Assembly: GCA_902780525.1 (NCBI GenBank)
Contig: CACZFL010000006.1
Coordinates: forward strand, 32,650 to 96,649
Length of the DNA stretch: 64,000 nucleotides
DNA from: an uncultured bacterium
GTDB taxonomy: Bacteria > Cyanobacteriota > Vampirovibrionia > Gastranaerophilales > Gastranaerophilaceae
Reading direction: 5' to 3'
Shown here: piece after piece, positions 44,293 through 51,791 of the stretch
Position numbering within the stretch: the first letter of the stretch is position 1
Layout: each line of letters starts with the position of its first letter
Notes under the pieces: model-generated
What the model was told of the DNA's origin: nothing
Database searches by the model: none
What the model saw: only the letters and a program-made list of their open reading frames with translations
Translations under genes and position numbers: made by a program

Positions 44293-44336
44293 CACCAAAA
44301 AACACCCCAAAAACACCCCAAAAACACCATAAAAAG
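44293..44336. repeat. Four tandem units of about 11 bp
   Basis: CACCAAAAAA, CACCCCAAAAA, CACCCCAAAAA and CACCATAAAAA in direct orientation, between the MerR-like gene and the divergent serine recombinase. Could be an iteron or regulatory array. The 87-codon minus-strand frame across it is judged spurious. No gene is otherwise seen in 44162-44445. Confidence 0.6.
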
Positions 44337-44445
44337 TATTTGTAAACTTTTGCTGCACTTTTTCTGAATATTCGGGAAAAAGTATGGACCTTTCTGAAGA
44401 TCCCGCTATACTTGAGATGGCGGAACATATGATAGGAGGCCCCTT

Positions 44446-45060
44446 ATGACGATTTCTAACACAAAAACTTTCGGATACTGCCGTGTATCGACTACGGACC
44501 AGAATGAAGACCGACAGATTAAGGCGATGCTGGATGCAGGTATTAATGAAAGAGATATATTCATAGATAAGTGCTCTGGAAAGAACTTTGATAGACCACA
44601 GTATCAGGTATTAAAACTTCAACTGAGAGAAGGAGATATTCTTTTTATAAAGTCCATTGACCGACTGGGTAGGAACTATAAGCAGATATGTGAAGAGTGG
44701 AGAGAAATAGTCAGGGATATAAAGGCACACATCCGTGTATTAGATATGCCAATACTGGATACAACCAGAACAGACGGTCTGATCGGAGAGGTTATTTCGG
44801 ATATCGTCCTACAACTTCTTAGTTATGTTGCTGAACAAGAGAGGGCATTTATTAAGCAGAGGCAGGCAGAGGGAATAAGGATAGCCAAAGAGAAAGGAAA
44901 ACACCTCGGCAGACCTGCCCTGACATATCCAGAGAACTGGGAAAAAGTTTATACCATATGGAAAGAAGGTTCTATAACTGCAAGAGCAGCAATGTCAGAA
45001 CTTAAACTTAAACCGACCTCGTTTTACAAACTGGCAAAGAACTATAAAATGCAGCTTTAG
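44446..45060 (+). CDS. Serine recombinase, resolvase/invertase family
   Basis: 204 residues. The catalytic serine is S15 in GYCRVSTTDQ; the later arginines appear in SIDRLGRNYKQ and the helix E with AEQERAFIKQRQAEGIRIAKEKGKHLGRP. The C-terminal 40 residues form the DNA-binding HTH (GSITARAAMSELKLKPTSFY). Length matches small resolvases and invertases rather than large integrases. RBS ATAGGAGG. It may resolve or invert DNA within the island; no inverted target pair was found near it. Confidence 0.93.
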   Translation: MTISNTKTFGYCRVSTTDQNEDRQIKAMLDAGINERDIFIDKCSGKNFDRPQYQVLKLQLREGDILFIKSIDRLGRNYKQICEEWREIVRDIKAHIRVLDMPILDTTRTDGLIGEVISDIVLQLLSYVAEQERAFIKQRQAEGIRIAKEKGKHLGRPALTYPENWEKVYTIWKEGSITARAAMSELKLKPTSFYKLAKNYKMQL

Positions 45061-45170
45061 AAAAATCATGAATATTTTGTTGGCTCCCGGGAAAAATGTA
45101 AAGATTTAAAAGTAAAAATTTTCTCATAAATTTTTTCTACGTTACAATGTCTCTTAAGTTTGGAGGCATT

Positions 45171-45386
45171 ATGGAAGAAGTCGGATATAATCTCACTAAA
45201 AAAGAGTTTAGTGATTTAAGCAAATGGGCAGAGAATGTTTATAACATTGCTGTCGTTGTTGATTATTTCTGTTCAACCCAGCCTGAGCAGGAAGAATGTT
45301 ACAATCTTACCCCTATTATCAAATCTCTACGACAAAATGCCGACTTGCTAAATGCTTTTTTTATTAATGCAGAAGGGCTTAAATAA
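45171..45386 (+). CDS. Small hypothetical island protein
   Basis: 71 residues starting MEEVGYNLTKKEFSDLSKW, with TTTGGAGG five bases before the ATG; an in-frame start at 45147 is less likely. Helical, acidic, with CSTQPEQEECYNL. Not recognised. Lies between the recombinase and the hipBA operators. Confidence 0.6.
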   Translation: MEEVGYNLTKKEFSDLSKWAENVYNIAVVVDYFCSTQPEQEECYNLTPIIKSLRQNADLLNAFFINAEGLK

Positions 45387-45398
45387 AACAAGCTATGT

Positions 45399-45515
45399 TA
45401 TTCCCGTACGGCAATAAATCAAGTGTACGGTGTTTTTTAAACGTAAATATTCCCTATCGGGAATAAAAATGTTGACAAACCGTAAAAAAACATGTAATAT
45501 TACAGTACGGGAATA
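45399..45515 (+). promoter_or_regulatory. hipBA promoter with three evenly spaced operators
   Basis: Three 18-bp sites of form TATTCCC-N4-GGGAATA lie at 45399-45416 (one mismatch), 45448-45465 (perfect palindrome) and 45498-45515 (left arm degenerate). Their centres are 49 and 50 bp apart. A consensus promoter, TTGACA at 45472-45477 and TAATAT at 45495-45500 with a 17-bp spacer, lies between the second and third sites. The third site overlaps the -10. HipB-type autorepression by looping or cooperativity is inferred. Confidence 0.8.
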
Positions 45516-45520
45516 AATTT

Positions 45521-45727
45521 ATGCAAATAAAATCAATGAAAGATATCGGAAACTTAGTAAAAGAAACTCGTAAGAAACAGAAACTTACGCAGGTTCAACT
45601 TGCACAGTTATCTAATGTCGGGACTCGGTTTTTATCCGATTTAGAAAATGGTAAACCGACTTGTGAGGTTGAGAAGACTCTGAAAGTGTTATCAAACCTC
45701 GGCATAAAACTAATGGTACAGGAGTAG
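45521..45727 (+). CDS. hipB: HipB-like antitoxin / XRE repressor
   Basis: 68 residues; a HTH XRE domain: GNLVKETRKKQKLTQVQLAQ, LSNVGTRFLSDLENGKPT, LKVLSNLGIKL. It ends three bases before hipA, so the two are coupled. It should bind the GGGAATA operators upstream and restrain HipA. The C-terminus is short and lacks the extra tail of E. coli HipB. Confidence 0.88.
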   Translation: MQIKSMKDIGNLVKETRKKQKLTQVQLAQLSNVGTRFLSDLENGKPTCEVEKTLKVLSNLGIKLMVQE

Positions 45728-45730
45728 GCA

Positions 45731-46903
45731 ATGACTAAAGAACTTTCTGTAAGGTTAAACGGAATAGAGGTTGGTACTTTATCGCTTAAAGACGGCAAGA
45801 TGGAGTTTCTGTATAACGACAAAACCGAATACCCCATATCTTTATCTCTGCCATTCTCAAAAGAGCCATATAAAGAAAAAGTTTGCAGGGCATATTTTGG
45901 CGGATTATTACCTGAAAACCCGAATATGAGAGATTTGCTCTCTAAAAAGTATAAGATTAACATAAATGATGACTTTAAACTCCTAGAAGCAATTGGGCGT
46001 GATTGTGCAGGTGCAATATCGTTTCATGACAAAACAGAGCCAGAGAAAGCAGAAGATTTTGTTGATATAAAAGGTAAGGTTTTATCTGATTCCGAACTTA
46101 AACAACATATTGAGGAACTACCGTATAGACCGTATATGGGAAACAGAATATCGTTAGCAGGAGCACAGGAAAAGACTGCTGTATGCTTGATAGATGGAAA
46201 AATAGCAATACCAGAAGAGGATGTTCCGACTACTCATATCATTAAAACAGCATTACCTAAGTATGCTCAATCTATTCAGAATGAGTTTATCTGCATGAAG
46301 TTAGCAAAAGAGATTGATATTAATGTTCCTGATGTTGAGATTCGAAACATAGACGGATTAGAGTTTCTTTTGATTAAAAGGTTCGATAGAGAAGTACAAA
46401 ATGGAAAAATCAGACGGATACTTCAAGAGGATTTTGCGCAAAGCCTTGGGGTTCAGTCAAGAGATAAATATGATGTAACTGTTAAGGATTGCTTATGGGT
46501 ACTTAATCAGACGTCTGAACCAGCAAAGGCTAAAATGGAGTTTGTAAAAAGGGTGGTGTTTAATTACCTTATTGGGAATACAGATGCTCACTCTAAGAAC
46601 TTCTCCATATCGTTTAATAATGGCAAAATTGGTTTTACTCCTGCTTATGATCTTCTATGTTCATCTATTTATGACTGTGAACAGAGAATAGCCATGAAGA
46701 TAGGCAAGGAAAAATATTATAAAGATATAAAAGAAAGTGACTGGGAACTTTTTGCTCAGGATATAGATATCTCTCCTAAAATAGTAAAGGCAGAATTAGA
46801 ACGACAAAAGAGTTTAATAGAACCCGCTCTTAAAGAAATTCTAAAAGAACACAGTTGTGAGATAGGAAATAAGATAATGGAGTATGTACAGGGTAACTTG
46901 TAA
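45731..46903 (+). CDS. hipA: HipA-like serine/threonine kinase toxin
   Basis: 390 residues. N-terminal HipA domain (LSVRLNGIEVGTLSLKDG and LSLPFSKEPYK, GLLPEN). The kinase core has RISLAGAQEKTAV (P-loop-like), FLLIKRFDRE, QEDFAQSLG, then LIGNTDAHSKNFS with the catalytic aspartate and TPAYDLL with the metal-binding aspartate. HipA phosphorylates glutamyl-tRNA synthetase in E. coli and induces dormancy; the target here is unknown. Length is shorter than E. coli HipA (about 440) but normal for the wider family. Coupled to hipB. Confidence 0.92.
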   Translation: MTKELSVRLNGIEVGTLSLKDGKMEFLYNDKTEYPISLSLPFSKEPYKEKVCRAYFGGLLPENPNMRDLLSKKYKININDDFKLLEAIGRDCAGAISFHDKTEPEKAEDFVDIKGKVLSDSELKQHIEELPYRPYMGNRISLAGAQEKTAVCLIDGKIAIPEEDVPTTHIIKTALPKYAQSIQNEFICMKLAKEIDINVPDVEIRNIDGLEFLLIKRFDREVQNGKIRRILQEDFAQSLGVQSRDKYDVTVKDCLWVLNQTSEPAKAKMEFVKRVVFNYLIGNTDAHSKNFSISFNNGKIGFTPAYDLLCSSIYDCEQRIAMKIGKEKYYKDIKESDWELFAQDIDISPKIVKAELERQKSLIEPALKEILKEHSCEIGNKIMEYVQGNL

Positions 46904-46909
46904 GAGTAT

Positions 46910-47422
46910 CTATCGGCTTTCATATATATAGTATCTCGGATTATTTTCTGGTTCGACTTTATAGTCTTCTTTATCTGTTATTATAAATGTCTTTTGTCCG
47001 TCTTTATCGGGCTTCACATTAGGTATCTTATATATAATCAAATCATTTTTATCCGAAACACTAATCAGCAACTTCGGATTTTTACAAAGGATAGGATATT
47101 TGCTATTCTTTACATCCAACTTGGAAAAATATACCTTGTTTAACTTCTTTATATCCTCTTCTGGGATTGTATCATTAAATCTATGGCTAAGGCTGTATGC
47201 ATTAGAAATATCTTCCTGGATTATCGTATTAAGCATCTCAAATAGCCTTTTGGCTTTCCTTCCCAAAGTGTATTTAATGTTTTCGGTTATTACCTTTTGA
47301 CAGGATTTACAACGATACTTCTGATTACCGTTTTTTGTTTTCCCATACAGAACCATAGGATTTCCACAGGAACATATTTTATCACACTTACTTTTTCTCA
47401 TAGATTCATTATAACGGAACAT
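46910..47422 (-). CDS. IS1-like zinc-ribbon protein
   Basis: 170 residues. An N-terminal zinc ribbon with C-x-C and C-x-x-C pairs (KICSCGNPMVLYGKT, then YRCKSCQKV) is like InsA of IS1 and related transposase-leader proteins. The remaining 120 residues have no transposase catalytic residues I can see. Probably a DNA-binding island protein or an IS remnant whose second gene is gone. An in-frame ATG at 47401 is an alternative start. Confidence 0.65.
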   Translation of the reverse strand: MFRYNESMRKSKCDKICSCGNPMVLYGKTKNGNQKYRCKSCQKVITENIKYTLGRKAKRLFEMLNTIIQEDISNAYSLSHRFNDTIPEEDIKKLNKVYFSKLDVKNSKYPILCKNPKLLISVSDKNDLIIYKIPNVKPDKDGQKTFIITDKEDYKVEPENNPRYYIYESR

Positions 47423-47558
47423 ATAACTATTAACAACCTATTGTCATATTTTGTTGTTTATATTTTTGTGCATTTTTGAAACCACCATTACTACTTCGTT
47501 ATAGCCTATCCGTTCTGCACAGGAGTTGATTCAGTATAACTTAATAGGAGGAGTTGGA

Positions 47559-48980
47559 ATGGCACAAGTTGTAAAAAAAGCCAAAGAAACAAATGACTTC
47601 AATCTAGAGCCAGAAAAGAAACCTGCATTTAGTACGATTAAAAGGCAGGCAAGGACTCTTAACAGGATAATTGAGGGCAACCTGATAAATTATCACATTA
47701 AGACTTCTTTATATTTTGATAGACTCAAAATCTGGATAGACTTGAAAGAGTTTGGTGAAAAAATAAACTTTCGTAAGGGAAAGAACTTCGTTGCGTCTGT
47801 CTGTCCACAACTTCCTCCTTACGAACAGTATAGGAAGAAACAAGAACAAGATAAAAACAGCTGCTCTATGGATTACGAAGAACCAGATGATTACTATGAA
47901 AATGAATATGACGAAGAGTCGGTTGAAGAAAAAGCAGTGGATAATGTTTATCCTAACTGCTCAATCAAATATGACATATATAAAGAAACATTGGGTATAA
48001 ATAATATCTATATAAGGAATGATAAGTTAGTTATTGATATTACAGGTAAGATTGCAGCAGAATACGGAGTCCTTGGATTAATCAGCATTAATAACATTAA
48101 AGATATACTTCAAAAACTTCAGGCTCTGGACTTGTTCAAGTTCGATACAAAGAAGTTTCTATGTTATGCAGGCTGCTATATAGCAGATGTGACACTAGAT
48201 TTGTTATTCCCACACTCAGCACAGGTACCTAGAATGATAACAGCAATGAGTTCATTCTCTCCCTTGGTCAGTGATGTCTGCTTTTGTCGTAAATACAAGA
48301 AAAACGGTTTGATGATTAAACGAAAGGCAGAAAATACTGGATACTCAGAACTGGCATACTGGAAGTGGGATGATATCTGTAATAGTGTTAAGCAGTACAA
48401 CAAAGCCATTAAATACACAGAAATAATCGGTGATGCAGGTGAAGCAATTGCAAAGCGTACATTAAGATTAGAGTGTCATATCTATAAAATGGCTGATTTA
48501 AGGAAGTTCTTAGATATTCCGAATACTAAGAAAGGCTTTGTACCACTCCTTGCTGTTCTTAACAGCACAGAACCTGTTATGTTAAAGATGCTTAAAGATA
48601 TGGGAATAAACGAGTATAAGTTGCATGAAAGATATAACTGGTTTGAACTTAATGAAAACTTTTTCAGGGAAGACAGTTTTACAACTAAAGAAGAGTTTCA
48701 AGAGATTATAATAGCCGAGTGGCTTGCAAATGTACTAAAGGAAAATGATTATAAGTTAGATGTGGTTAAGGCTCATATAGGAACTGAGTACGGTTTTGAC
48801 TTGAATGATACCTACTTTAATGGCATTATGCCAAAACTGAAAGAAAAGTATTTAAGTTATGTGTGTTATAGAAAGCCTCGTTCGGTTTCTTCAATATTAT
48901 TTTTAATGCTAATGGTACGAAATGAATATTACGACTTGGAGTATCTAAAGATAAAGGAACAAGCCTTAAATACGACCTAA
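47559..48980 (+). CDS. Replication initiator-like protein (phage X/gpII type)
   Basis: 473 residues from the ATG at 47559, which has ATAGGAGG upstream; 11 upstream residues are not used. LYFDRLKIWIDLKEF resembles the opening of phage/plasmid replication initiators of the X/gpII type, and TLRLECHIYKMADLRKFL resembles their L-R-x-E-x-x-x-K motif. A long acidic loop (DYEEPDDYYENEYDEESVEE) lies at about 105-125. A catalytic tyrosine could not be fixed. Presence next to xis-int suggests a replicating satellite element. The assignment is a cautious inference. Confidence 0.55.
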   Translation: MAQVVKKAKETNDFNLEPEKKPAFSTIKRQARTLNRIIEGNLINYHIKTSLYFDRLKIWIDLKEFGEKINFRKGKNFVASVCPQLPPYEQYRKKQEQDKNSCSMDYEEPDDYYENEYDEESVEEKAVDNVYPNCSIKYDIYKETLGINNIYIRNDKLVIDITGKIAAEYGVLGLISINNIKDILQKLQALDLFKFDTKKFLCYAGCYIADVTLDLLFPHSAQVPRMITAMSSFSPLVSDVCFCRKYKKNGLMIKRKAENTGYSELAYWKWDDICNSVKQYNKAIKYTEIIGDAGEAIAKRTLRLECHIYKMADLRKFLDIPNTKKGFVPLLAVLNSTEPVMLKMLKDMGINEYKLHERYNWFELNENFFREDSFTTKEEFQEIIIAEWLANVLKENDYKLDVVKAHIGTEYGFDLNDTYFNGIMPKLKEKYLSYVCYRKPRSVSSILFLMLMVRNEYYDLEYLKIKEQALNTT

Positions 48981-49059
48981 ACATATGTATAGAAGAAATA
49001 TAATAAAGAGAAAATATAAGCAAAGTAGAAAAGTAGTTGAAAATAAGGAGAAAAAAAGT

Positions 49060-49236
49060 ATGGCTACAGACATTAGAACTTTAAAACAGTTAGCAGAGAA
49101 GTATGACATTCCGTACGACACTTTATACAAAGAGATAGTGAAAAAGAACACTATACCTTTTATAAGATTTGGTGGAATAAGAGTTAGTGAAAGTGCATTT
49201 AGATCTATTTTTATGGAGAAAGGATTTGCTATCTAA
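49060..49236 (+). CDS. Excisionase-like helix-turn-helix protein
   Basis: 58 residues from the ATG at 49060 with AAGGAG upstream. TLKQLAEKYDIPYDTLYKEI and the FGGIRVSESAFRSI end are those of a MerR-like/Xis DNA-binding domain (HTH plus wing). It overlaps the integrase ATG by one base (TAATG), the usual xis-int pairing. Confidence 0.82.
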   Translation: MATDIRTLKQLAEKYDIPYDTLYKEIVKKNTIPFIRFGGIRVSESAFRSIFMEKGFAI

Positions 49237-50369
49237 TGAAAGTAAGGAAGAGAACATACCCAAGCGGTAAAGAGGCCTGGGAATTTTGGGTAACAAAAAA
49301 AGAGACAGGGGTAGACTTTATAAGAAAAGGTGGTTATCCGACAAAAAAAGCGGCTACTAATGCAGCTGTTGAATTGTTAAATGATTTAAAGATTCAAACA
49401 GGTTTGATCAAGTATGATTCTGAAAAGACAACTTTTAACGATTTGTATAATATTTTTATAAATCAAGCAGAGTTAAGTTACTCAGAAGGAACTGTAAGCA
49501 ATTATAAAGGCTTATACAAGAATCATTTTAAGAAACTTCACGGAAAAACTTTATCAGAACTGAATCCATATGTATTAGACTGTTGGAAGAAAGAATTGAT
49601 AAAAAGTGGTAAATCTGTTTATGTGGTTAACAATTGCATAAAACTTATTAATGCTATATTCGGATATTGTGTCAAAAAGCACTTAATTCCCAAGGGGATT
49701 TATGAACCTTTAAAGAAACTAAGTGAACCGAAAAAAGAGAGAAACAGAATATCACTAGAACTGTTGGCTGTTGTATTTCAGATATGCAGAGAACAGTTAC
49801 CTGAGTTTTACCCGATATTAATTATTGCAATATTTACGGGTATGAGAGTTGGTGAATACTCTTATCTAAAAGTAGAAGATGTTGATTTTGAAAATCAGAC
49901 TATTCGTGTGAACTCACAGTTTACTAAGCGTAAAATAAAGGATAAATTAAAAAATACTTCTTCTGTTCGTCAACCAGATGCTCCCTTATTTGTTTTTGAT
50001 ATAATAAAAAAGCATATCGAAGATAATAATATAACAAAGGGGCTATTATTCAAGGCGATTAGACCTAATAAAAAGACACTTGAAAAAAATAATAACCAAG
50101 AGATACCTGTAAGTTACAACTGGATACGGGAAAGATTCAAAAGGTTATTAGTATTGTGTTCTTATGATGAAAGATACATGAGAGTACACGATATGCGTGG
50201 TGAGTATGTCGATATAGAAAGAACAGCAGGTATGACTATGGAATATATTTCTCGTCAAGTTGGGCACGCAAGAAAATCAACTACTGAAAACTGCTACTCT
50301 TCTATATTTAATAGTGAAGGCAAGGAAGCAAAAGAAAAGATACAGGAGAAGTATTCAGATATTGTATAA
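49236..50369 (+). CDS. Tyrosine integrase
   Basis: 377 residues. The N-terminal AP2-like arm-binding domain is KRTYPSGKEAWEFWVTKKET. A core-binding SAM-like domain follows (TFNDLYNIFINQAELSYSEG). The catalytic domain begins with FTGMRVGEYSYLKVEDV (arginine I), continues with HDMRGEYVDI (H-x-x-R) and the GHARKS histidine, and ends with the nucleophile in NCYSSIF. Length fits tRNA-directed phage and island integrases. Located 80 bp from the right attachment repeat, with arm-site candidates between. Confidence 0.95.
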   Translation: MKVRKRTYPSGKEAWEFWVTKKETGVDFIRKGGYPTKKAATNAAVELLNDLKIQTGLIKYDSEKTTFNDLYNIFINQAELSYSEGTVSNYKGLYKNHFKKLHGKTLSELNPYVLDCWKKELIKSGKSVYVVNNCIKLINAIFGYCVKKHLIPKGIYEPLKKLSEPKKERNRISLELLAVVFQICREQLPEFYPILIIAIFTGMRVGEYSYLKVEDVDFENQTIRVNSQFTKRKIKDKLKNTSSVRQPDAPLFVFDIIKKHIEDNNITKGLLFKAIRPNKKTLEKNNNQEIPVSYNWIRERFKRLLVLCSYDERYMRVHDMRGEYVDIERTAGMTMEYISRQVGHARKSTTENCYSSIFNSEGKEAKEKIQEKYSDIV

Positions 50370-50372
50370 ATG

Positions 50373-50397
50373 TTGAACTTTTCTTGAACTTATAAAG
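50373..50397 (+). promoter_or_regulatory. Probable integrase arm-type sites, right
   Basis: Two TTGAACTT octamers 3 bases apart, followed by ATAAAG, in the same orientation as the left pair at 32855-32879. 52 bp inside the right attachment repeat. Confidence 0.65.
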
Positions 50398-50409
50398 TTA
50401 GAATATGAA

Positions 50410-50442
50410 AAAGGGTTTCAAGCGATATGCCTGAAACCCTTT
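50410..50442. terminator. Hairpin terminator beside the right attachment site
   Basis: AAAGGGTTTCA and TGAAACCCTTT arms with an 11-base loop. In place of the original terminator (32624-32660) it would now follow the tRNA-Ser gene on the minus strand, and it also terminates the integrase gene on the plus strand. Confidence 0.8.
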
Positions 50443-50448
50443 AAAATT

Positions 50449-50505
50449 CGGAGACACTGGGATTCGAACCCAGGATGCAGGTTGCCCCACATAACACCTT
50501 AGCAG
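50449..50505 (-). repeat. Right attachment site (inside tRNA-Ser)
   Basis: 57 bp identical to 32663-32719; here joined to the D-arm half of the tRNA. The base following on the tRNA strand is A rather than CCA. Confidence 0.93.
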
Positions 50506-50538
50506 GGTGCCGCCTTCAGCCTACTCGGCCATAATATA
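50449..50538 (-). tRNA. tRNA-Ser(GCU), 5' acceptor strand not matching
   Basis: D arm (GGCCGAGTAGGCTGAAGGC), anticodon stem-loop CACC-CTGCTAA-GGTG with anticodon GCT, long variable arm and T arm (CTGGG-TTCGAAT-CCCAG) are present. The 3' acceptor strand TGTCTCC with discriminator G needs GGAGACA at the 5' end. Bases 50538-50532 on the minus strand read TATATTA instead; only the last pair fits. A bidirectional terminator lies 23 bases upstream, leaving no promoter room. It is probably a pseudogene or the product of a rearranged junction. Confidence 0.7.
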
Positions 50539-50561
50539 TTTTTTGTAAAAGGGTTGAAATT

Positions 50562-50600
50562 AAAAATAACTCTGTAAACCTTGTAACAGAGTTATTTTTT
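50562..50600. terminator. Bidirectional terminator
   Basis: AAAAATAACTCTGT and ACAGAGTTATTTTT arms (14 bp) around a 10-base loop. On the minus strand it sits directly before the tRNA-Ser. Confidence 0.85.
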
Positions 50601-50695
50601 TATACTCTCGCTTATTCACGAACAGCCTCGTTAAAGGTTTTCTCCTTGTCTATCCTTTAACAGCCTGCAGTTTAACCTGAATCCCTGATTCAGCG

Positions 50696-50809
50696 TTAAT
50701 CGCCACTGCATTTGATACAGCCATTGCTCTTCGCTTCTTTGCCCCTCTTAATATAAACTCAACACCGCAAAACATGTTGTTTGATGGGGTTGTTATCTTT
50801 TTCAACATA
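50696..50809 (-). CDS. Possible 37-residue peptide
   Basis: Starts MLKKITTPSNNMFCG, with AGGAAAGG about 10 bases upstream, and ends in CIKCSGD. A shift of one frame after residue 16 would read into a longer protein-like sequence (AMAVSNAVAINAESGIQV) to a stop at about 50651, so this may be a broken gene. Nothing else is recognised in 50601-51007 apart from a TTAAAGG/CCTTTAA hairpin near 50634-50660. Confidence 0.25.
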
Positions 50810-51007
50810 TCCGTTTATCCTTTCCTGTAAATGTATTTCTTATCCGTAATATGTATATCGACATTTTTTTGTAAAACTTTAGGGGTAAATGTAGTTTTGT
50901 TACAAAATTGTTACAATCAAATCTAAATTGAATTTAAAATATTAATAAACGCAATAAAAAAGACCTTTTAAGGTCTTACTCTTTATCTTAATTATTCTGT
51001 CAGTAAT

Positions 51008-51298
51008 TTAGCACACCCAGGAACGGCTGCTTGTCCCTGCTTCATATCCTGCCTGTGCTACAAGATTTTGCTGAACATCTCTTGCACCGCTAATTCCAAC
51101 CGAAGCTCCATCAACAAGTGCTGAAATACCTGTTGTTTTGCCGCTGAATAAATCCTTTTCCGGATAATATGCCCCAACGGGAGGATTAACAAAGAAATTG
51201 TTATCACCGCCGTAAATTGGTCTTGCTTCCCGCTCATTGACCGGTTTTGCCTGAAAATAATTGTAATTTTGTTGATATCCGTTAATAGAATTTAGCAT
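51008..51298 (-). CDS. Small hypothetical protein, lineage leader
   Basis: 96 residues starting MLNSINGYQQNYNYFQAKPV, an Asn/Gln/Tyr-rich leader of the recurrent type. Gly/Ala-rich middle (GISALVDGASVGISGARDV) and end AQAGYEAGTSSRSWVC, with a terminal Cys. The end resembles that of the next gene (VGAGYAGNSKWSLYV). No known domain; a terminator (GACCTTTTAAGGTC) follows. Likely a small structural or secreted component (inference). Confidence 0.65.
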   Translation of the reverse strand: MLNSINGYQQNYNYFQAKPVNEREARPIYGGDNNFFVNPPVGAYYPEKDLFSGKTTGISALVDGASVGISGARDVQQNLVAQAGYEAGTSSRSWVC

Positions 51299-51442
51299 TA
51301 TAATTACCTGTTTTATACTCTCATATATAAAAAGTAATTATATAAACGCTGATTTCACAACATAAAATTTTTGTTACAAACCTTAACAAAAAAGACTTCT
51401 TTTAAGAAGTCTTTTGTTTGCTATTTATATTATTTCAAATCT

Positions 51443-51679
51443 TTACACGTATAGTGACCATTTTGAATTCCCGGCATATCCGGCACCAACATCAGAGTAC
51501 TCTTGATATTGAAAACCGACGCCACGCGGAGCACTGTCTAATGCTCTTCTTGTTGGGTTTGCTTCTTGTTCTGCGCCTCTATATATTCCAGAAGCAGGAT
51601 TGGAAGCAGGAAATGAACCAATACCTTTGGAGCGATTTATATCTATACTAGTTGGTAATATTTTGAACGGATTTCCCAT
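51443..51679 (-). CDS. Small hypothetical protein, related to the 51008 gene
   Basis: 78 residues from the ATG at 51679 (MGNPFKILPTSIDINRSKGI). It is Gly/Ser-rich and ends in DVGAGYAGNSKWSLYV, similar to the last 16 residues of the 96-residue neighbour. An upstream in-frame start at 51706 would lie before the AGG-rich site. A perfect GACTTC-TTTTAA-GAAGTC hairpin with T run separates the two. Confidence 0.6.
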   Translation of the reverse strand: MGNPFKILPTSIDINRSKGIGSFPASNPASGIYRGAEQEANPTRRALDSAPRGVGFQYQEYSDVGAGYAGNSKWSLYV

Positions 51680-51756
51680 AATTTTATACCTATTTTTCCT
51701 GTACATATATATAAAGTTGTCTGAACAGAAAAAATTGCCTTTTTTGTGACAGCAAG

Positions 51757-51785
51757 TTTACAATTGTTAACAATAAATATATAAT
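51757..51785 (+). promoter_or_regulatory. Consensus promoter giving a leaderless message
   Basis: TTTACA at 51757-51762, 17-bp spacer, TATAAT at 51780-51785. The ATG of the following gene begins 6 bases after the -10, where transcription should start, and no Shine-Dalgarno is present. Confidence 0.75.
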
Positions 51786-51791
51786 TATCTT

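Larger units (their letters stand above)
32663..50505. mobile_element. Integrated mobile island at tRNA-Ser(GCU)
   Basis: 17.8 kb bounded by a perfect 57-bp direct repeat. The integrase and excisionase lie next to the right, tRNA-bearing repeat, the usual arrangement. Cargo includes type I restriction-modification, hipBA, a RelE-like/MerR-like pair, DUF4186, a flavin-reductase fusion, carbonic anhydrase, a serine recombinase, an IS1-like zinc-ribbon protein, a replication-initiator-like protein and several unknown small genes. No relaxase, type IV secretion, capsid, portal or terminase gene was recognised. It therefore looks like a satellite or mobilisable element that excises and replicates but borrows transfer functions. 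Many genes have strong AGGAGG-type ribosome sites, unlike several chromosomal neighbours. Confidence 0.9.

Noticed and set aside
44293..44336. CRISPR array
   Set aside because: Units are 11 bp without spacers and there are no cas genes anywhere in the window.
44165..44428. 87-codon minus-strand frame over the tandem repeats
   Set aside because: Translates the repeat array (GVFGVFFGAY) and lacks a start signal; a by-product of low complexity.
32663..50505. Prophage
   Set aside because: No capsid, portal, terminase, tail or lysis genes recognised; integrase and a replication-like protein alone do not show a phage.
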